Below are positions 52,401-60,067 of a stretch of 64,000 nucleotides of DNA, in pieces. Below the pieces are notes generated by a model. That model saw only the letters and a list, made by a program, of their open reading frames with translations, was not told the DNA's origin and made no database searches. Both the position numbers and the translations under genes were made by a program. Numbering within the stretch: position 1 is the first letter of the stretch; each line of letters begins with the position of its first letter. The DNA is from Schistosoma haematobium (lineage: Eukaryota > Platyhelminthes > Trematoda > Strigeidida > Schistosomatidae), in the NCBI RefSeq assembly GCF_000699445.3, contig NC_067198.1, positions 29,515,536 to 29,579,535 of the forward strand. Reading direction: 5' to 3'.

Positions 52401-55400
52401 CTAAAATGGAAAGAAAGAATTTTTTATCTTTAATCGAACACAATAAATTTCATACAATGTTGTATTACTACTTAGTAAACAAAATTAATTTTGAAGGTAT
52501 GCACATGCATTTCTCACTTTACACAGTGTATGACATCGATGGAATTATGGAAAATCTTTAAGAGTAGATAATTTTATCTTTAAAGATCAGCTTTAGTTTG
52601 TTCCATTTCTTTTTAATGATCAAGTAAATGATCAGACAATTGATATATAGTTCGTTGTCAATTATCATAAGTGATTATATAAATAGTCTTTATTCATTGA
52701 ACAGTATTTCTGTCCACATAGAATTCACATAATGATTTGGATTATTTAGACATGAAGTGTTTATTAAGAGAAATTTTCAAATCTGCCATGTTTAACTATC
52801 AGTTGTGTATTTGTATTTTTATGTTCAAGAGAAAAAACATAACAGGTATTCATCTCTCAGTTGAATTTCTCATTCTACCTACTTATAATCCTACTTTACG
52901 TTATTTAGTTAGATTTTATTATACTGTTGTGTGTGAGAGAGAGAGGTGTCATGTGTTAGAGATAATGTACTTTCCAAGCATATTCTTGTGATCTATGTTC
53001 ACCTGACATATTGTTCATTCTTAAAAAGGAATTTGTTTCCTTAAACTTACACCCAAGATATTTTTCTTCTGTGTATTTTGTTTAATGCCATTGTTTTCAA
53101 ATGAAAGAAGGCTTATATATTTTACTTATACACACATAATCAATTAAGCCCTTTTTTGTATGATATAAATATAATATACATAGTATTAAAATTACATGAT
53201 ATTTTTTACTGTTTCCTTTGTTATCCTTTTTTTCACCTTGAACTGACCTTTCTATAACGATTTAATTTTATTGATTACTTACATTATTCCGTAATTTCGA
53301 TCACTTTTAAATTCCTCTCAGCAAAAAATATTCTGTCGTGACAATTTCTGTAATAAAAAATTTATTCTTTACTGAGAATCCTAGATTTACTCTTGATTGT
53401 TAATGATAATATAATTTAAGGTAATGATTGAAGGTAGTTGACAAAAAGTCCTGAACCTAGGTTCCGTGCAAGGCGTGCCTGTAATCTTAAAAAAATAATA
53501 CTTTCGAATAGCTCAGTGTTAACGTCTCTGATTGTGAACATGAGTGACACGAAACCGACTCTGCCAAAGAGTACCAATTCTCTTAAAGTTACAGTTAAAC
53601 TTTTCTGACGAGTGCCATGTAGCATGAAACCTAGGTCATGGGTTACCTATCGACTACTACCTCGCATCTCAACATAGTGTTCTTGATATTGGTTCGCTTA
53701 GACTAACAGCTATATTGCAACTTGATCGTCAGAATTCAGTGGAGACTAACAAGGACTTGACACACATGACATTGGTCACTACTCAGTGGTCGACCAATTG
53801 CAAAATGATTACATAATTTATTGTAAAATATAATGTATCATTTATGATATTCAGACGTACTCTAGGTAAATGTGTAACTGAAGGATCAATCGTCTGTGTT
53901 TAGGGTGTTGGTACAATTAAGTTTCGAGATTTTCCATTATCATAGTTTCACATCATGCTAATATTTCTTACTTCAAAAATATCTTTGAAAGGTTAACGGA
54001 TTATACTTTCTGTACATGAAACCTCCTTTGGAATTGATGACTTCAAATGATGTTTGTCAGTCTTCTGTTTGTTTTCTCTGTTCTTGTTTAACCTTGTCAT
54101 AGACATTCCTTCAGAGATAATGCTCTCATCGTTTAACTTCTCTTGAGTTGGTCTACCAGGAGATTCAATTATTGACTTATAATGCGCAGATAGCCTAGTC
54201 CTGTTTAATGAAGATGCAGAGTCTTTTGATTGTCTTGAGCAATAGTGCTATCCTCTTTGTGATTCATTTTCTCTCTCTAAACCCAAATTCTGTTTGACAA
54301 CCAAAAGGTGTGTAACCTAAACAGAATTCCACTCCGTATTACTTCCCAGCTATGGAATATGATCTTTGAAAGTAGAAAATATACGTAAGCTGACAGTTTT
54401 TAATTACAAATATTTTCGAAACATAACCGGGTAAGCAATGTTAAGGTTGGACGTATGGTACCAGATAAGGATGATAAGTCAACTAGTGAGGTACTAAACC
54501 TTCATCATCTAAGGTAGTCAGGGATGTATGATGTATGTCTAACCACCGCTTATCTGGACTCATGATAATGGATAGTGTTGAAGTAAATTGGAAAAAAACT
54601 AATAGGGGCTAACACAAGACGTAGAGTAGTTGATGAAGTCACCAACTGTTGAACTAAGTCATGTGAGTAAATGCAGGCTACCTGGTTGGGGCCCGCATGA
54701 TTATCATAACCAGTGATTAGAGACTTTGGGTGACCTAACTCAACATCACTTTCAATGGCACGAATGTATTTCCTATTTTTCTTTAAATTCTGAGTTTCAA
54801 AATTATCTTGTATTTTTTTATTTCATAAATTCATATTTTTTCAAATTATATCCTCCATATCTAATCTTTTCGACTACTTCTAAAACGGTTACTACCCAAA
54901 CTAATCTGTCATGTCACTGTGCCATATTGGTATGACAACTTAAAGGGATGACCAGGTGTTATGACCTTGGATCGCTTTTACCCCGTGATACTTGTTATGA
55001 CTTGACCTTGGTCTGTGTAGTCTAAATTATGACCTTGACGCGTTAGGCTGAGTGGCTTAACCTTGAGTCTAATACGCGTGAGTTCGATTGGGGTAGAGAG
55101 AACTATTCTAAATCCTGATTGGTTGGCAAGCACACACGTGAAAGAAGACAAGACAGTTGGAACACTAAACTCTGGATTCTCTGAATTCGGATTACTACAA
55201 AAATGTACATGAATAAATAAGTGCATATCTTGACCACGACGTAGGATAATTTGGAAAATACAGTTATGCCCGAACAGGGAATTAGGGTAGAAATTATAGT
55301 GCAAAATATAATGTTTAAATTACAATATTTTTGGAACAAAAAGGGTATGCTAGTGAATGATACATAGAACGAAAGCTCGTGTTATGTAGAATAAGATAGG

Positions 55401-58400
55401 GACAAAAATAAATATAAGTGTTTTACAGGTTTTGAATGAAATGCAATAACGTCCCAAGAAAATAGCTTTCGTAATTGTCTGGGCTTCTTAATTCCCCGTT
55501 CATAACACCTTCCCCTTTAAAAAAAAAAAAAAAAAAATGGTTAGTTACTATATACAGGTAAGTGCTGAGATATCATCATTGATATCTTCCTTCGGAAACG
55601 TATGTTCTCCTCTTTGGGTCTACCTGTAGAATATCTGGTCTTCTGCGTTTCCGTGATGCTTTCCTAATAGGACTTTGTTCAGGTTGCGTGGTCTTCTGAG
55701 TCGCTGAGCATTTTATGTCAAAACTGTCCAGAATGATTCTCCACATTGAGTCTAATTTCTCGGTTTTCTGTGAAGTGCCAGCATTTTCCAGTATGTGGTT
55801 GACATGGCGTGTCCACTTCTGTCCTTCAACTTCCACCACATACATTACGTTCCCTTGTCTCTTAAGTATGCGTCCACTGGTCCATTGTGGAGGTGAATAT
55901 CGGAAATCGCGGACGTATACTTTTTGATTTTTCTGGAAAATTCTGCGTTTCGCCCCATGATGGCGATCAAATTGGTTTTCCATCTTTCTGTTTCTTTTTC
56001 CGATGTCTCTTTGCTGTGGTTTCATGGCATCGAGGGCAGTTCTTACTTTTCTACCAAACATAATTTCTGCTGGGGACATTTGATTTGGTGTTGATGGGTT
56101 TGGAGTTGTTCTGTAGACCAAGAGAAAGTCATCAAGAATCTCCTCTATCTTTCCCTCCCCTTTTGCCTTCAGTAGCGCTCTTTTGAAGGTATCTACAAAC
56201 CTTTCGGCCTGACCATTCGATTGTGGATGGTACGGAAGTGAACGGACATGTTTGACTCCAAACCTCTTGCAGAAATCTGAGAAGATGGAAGAAATAAACT
56301 GAGTGCCGTTATCTGTCACGAGAACATCTGGAACTCCAAAACGGGAGAATAACTGCCGTAGCTTCATGATAGTCTGTTGCGAAGTGATTTGATTTATAGG
56401 AAAAATCTCCGGCCATTTTGAATAAGCATCAACACAAACGAGGAAGTACGTACCCTGGAATGGGCCAGCAAAATCAACATGTATACGCGACCAAGGTTCT
56501 TCTGGAGATGGCCAGGAATGTAGTTCAGCTTTTCGTGGACACTTAGAAACCTCAGCACATTTTCTGCACGCACGCACGAAATCTTCGATGTGTTCATCGA
56601 TATTAGGCCAATATACATAACTTCGAGCAATAGCTTTCATTCTTCCAGTACCTGGATGGGCTGTATGCAGTTGTTTCAGGACGAGTGAGCGTAAGTTATA
56701 CGGAACCACTACGCGATCAGCAACCATTATACAGTCATTGACGATGGATAAAGATTGGCGTCGTTGATAATACTGTTTCAGTTCATGAGATGTTATACGT
56801 GGGGGCCAACCACGCTGGATAAATGTAGATAATCGTCTTAAGATAGGATCGCGGCGAGTGTGTTCAGCGATTCGAGCAGCTGTCACTGGAAGAATTTGTC
56901 GAAGATGGTTTATGTAAGATACGGACGACAATTGAGAGGAAGCAGAAGACTTTGATGTAGACATAACATTAGAAAGAAGTACATGAGATTCCGAAGTTTC
57001 ACTAGCGCATACTTTGTCTGAAGTATTCGATTTGGAAATTTTATGAGAAGGCAATGAATCGGCGGTATTTGATTTGACATGGTGAGAACACATAACATTT
57101 GAATTGTTTGATTCAGAAAGATCATAAGAACATGTTTCATCAGAAGCATTTAATTCGTTAATATCCAGAGAGGATGATTCGTCGGAGACATTTGATTTAG
57201 AAATATCATTAGGGATTTGGATAGAATCATAGGAAACATTTTGAGAACATACCTCATCTAATAATTTATTCAAAGTATCAACATGTGCAATCCAATCTAA
57301 TCCCAATAGATCTAAATCGTGTCGATTTGTTAGATAACAAACATCTGTAAATTTACTTCCCATAAGTTGAACATTGCATAGGACCTCTCCTGTCAACTTT
57401 ACTATGTCTCCTGACGCATTTCGGGCGACATGTTCCGTCGGTCGGATGGATGGGCATCCTAACTTGTGCCATGTGTTCTTTGAAATCAACGTGACATCAG
57501 AAGCAGTGTCTAACTGAAGTCGTATAAGTTTTCCATTTACTAATAAATTTACAAATTTCCGCCTATTTTTAAATCCAACTTTAAAGGTTGCAAACGTGGT
57601 TTTAATCTGACTATTTGATTGTTGCTTTGAATTTTCACTACGATGTTTAGTCTTGCGTTTATTTAACGAACAATGACCTTCTTTGTGGCCAATGCGATGA
57701 CATTTGCGGCATTTATGATTCTTAAACGGACAGAATTTTGCAAAATGCCATGCTCCGCAGAACCAGCATGGTGATGGGGGGTTGGCAGGTTTTTTCATGC
57801 TTGTACAGTTTTGTTTCGATGATTTTATGGATCGGAGCGCATTAATTGAATCAGAACCGGAAGGTTTACCCTTCTGTTGCACCATCGCAGTGTCATGCTT
57901 GAGATTAAGTAACCGCTGACATTCGGTTGTGACCATTTGTAATGTCATATTTGGTTCTTGTTCAATGCGTACCAACATTCTGGTACGGACATCTGCATCT
58001 TCTTCATTCTTTAGACCACATATGAAAATCAAGCATTTAAATTGGTCCGCTGTGATTTCGTTTATTTTGAAGCGTTCGCACTGTCGATTTACCTTCCCGG
58101 CATACGTGAGATAATCGTCCTCTGGAGATTTCGTTATTTGGAAGCATTTATAGCGAGTATTAAATAATGAGGACTGTTCATCGAAAATATCAGATAAAAT
58201 CTGGACTGTATCTTTGAATGATACATCTCGTGGATTTTGCGGCAAGATAAAATTCACATATTTATTATATTCCTGTGTTCCCAGTCTTCTTAAGAGTAAG
58301 CGGACTTTTGCTGCGTCATCAAGATGCGAGCATTCAACGCGGAAAATATCTTCACAGCGGTGAAACCACGAACTGAAAATGACATTAGCTTCAGGATCAT

Positions 58401-59968
58401 ACTGGAATTCAGAAATAGAATTTATGATGCTTTCATGCTTATCTGATTGACAAGCTGAGGACGACTGTAATGAGAACATTCGTGCGAATGCATCCAAAAG
58501 CTTCGTCTGATTTGCCTCATTTTGTGCTTGCTGCATTTGAAGAATAGTTTTAAGGTCATCCAATGAAACAGGCATTTTGTACTGGATCAATCAATATAGG
58601 AAAGAAAAAAAATTCTCCGTCGCCAGTTGTTATGACCTTGGATCGCTTTTACCCCGTGATACTTGTTATGACTTGACCTTGGTCTGTGTAGTCTAAATTA
58701 TGACCTTGACGCGTTAGGCTGAGTGGCTTAACCTTGAGTCTAATACGCGTGAGTTCGATTGGGGTAGAGAGAACTATTCTAAATCCTGATTGGTTGGCAA
58801 GCACACACGTGAAAGAAGACAAGACAGTTGGAACACTAAACTCTGGATTCTCTGAATTCGGATTACTACAAAAATGTACATGAATAAATAAGTGCATATC
58901 TTGACCACGACGTAGGATAATTTGGAAAAATACAGTTATGCCCGAACAGGGAATTAGGGTAGAAATTATAGTGCAAAATATAATGTTTAAATTACAATAT
59001 TTTTGGAACAAAAAAGGGTATGCTAGTGAATGATACATAGAACGAAAGCTCGTGTTATGTAGAATAAGATAGGGACAAAAATAAATATAAGTGTTTTACA
59101 GGTTTTGAATGAAATGCAATAACGTCCCAAGAAAATAGCTTTCGTAATTGTCTGGGCTTCTTAATTCCCCGTTCATAACACCAGGTGTCAGGGTCTACGT
59201 TGCATATAACTGATTAACTGCCAATTATCTCAAACGATTTTATTCATGAAATTAAAAGATAGTTCATCTAGGTTCATATTCTGATACTTATTCAAAAAAC
59301 AAATTGTTTCTTCAGTATAATCATATCAATAGTTAATCAAGAATCTTAGGGAAATCATAAAATTCATGATAAAAGTCCCAACAACCTTGAGCAAGTTACT
59401 CAGAAAATTAACAAGGAAATGGGAAATGGATTCATTATTTGATCTCTTTGATCCTAATTAGTGCAAATTTGTAAACTAAATTGATCAACAGGCTTTTCTT
59501 ACTAAAAACTTCAGTAGGTCGGTAACTGTGAGTCTACATTTTGAAACATGTTAAAGTTGGTTTATAACCAGATAGTTTCATCACATGAATTTATTCTTCA
59601 CTATTACTTTTTTACGAGCTCCCAGACATAAAAAGTAGTCTAGGCGTAGTCTCATTTTTCTTTGCCAATTATCCTGTGCAGTTTAAAACGGAAAAAATTG
59701 ATCTTTTCAGTCGCAGTAGTTAAAATTAAATAATATCTTTTCTCATCAGTAATATTTTGGTTAAATATTTAAATAATTAAGATCCATTTTTTTCACTGTT
59801 TAGTGTTGTATCCTCTTGAGTACTATTGTTTCTCCAACACAGTATTATAGATTTTGATTTATTCAGCTGTCATAATTATTATTAGCAAGAAGCCTAATTA
59901 ACTAGTAACGGAACATTTCCATCGTTGTGTCCAAGTATATTCAGAATGTTATGATCTCAGCAACTTTC

Positions 59969-60067
<99 letters not shown>

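Larger units (their letters stand above)
54957..59180 (-). mobile_element. Gypsy-type LTR element lacking reverse transcriptase, 4.2 kb
   Basis: Complete insertion inside GARS intron 10, opposite in direction to the host gene. Minus-strand order: 5' LTR (59180-58628), candidate primer-binding site starting TGGCGACGG two bases inside the LTR, one ORF (58575-55576), a T-run, polypurine tract AAAGGGGAAGG (55518-55508), 3' LTR (55507-54957). LTR ends are TGTTATG...CATAACA. At 4.2 kb it is short for a Gypsy element because RT and RNase H are absent. Close LTR identity implies very recent movement, which requires reverse transcriptase from elsewhere. Confidence 0.93.
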
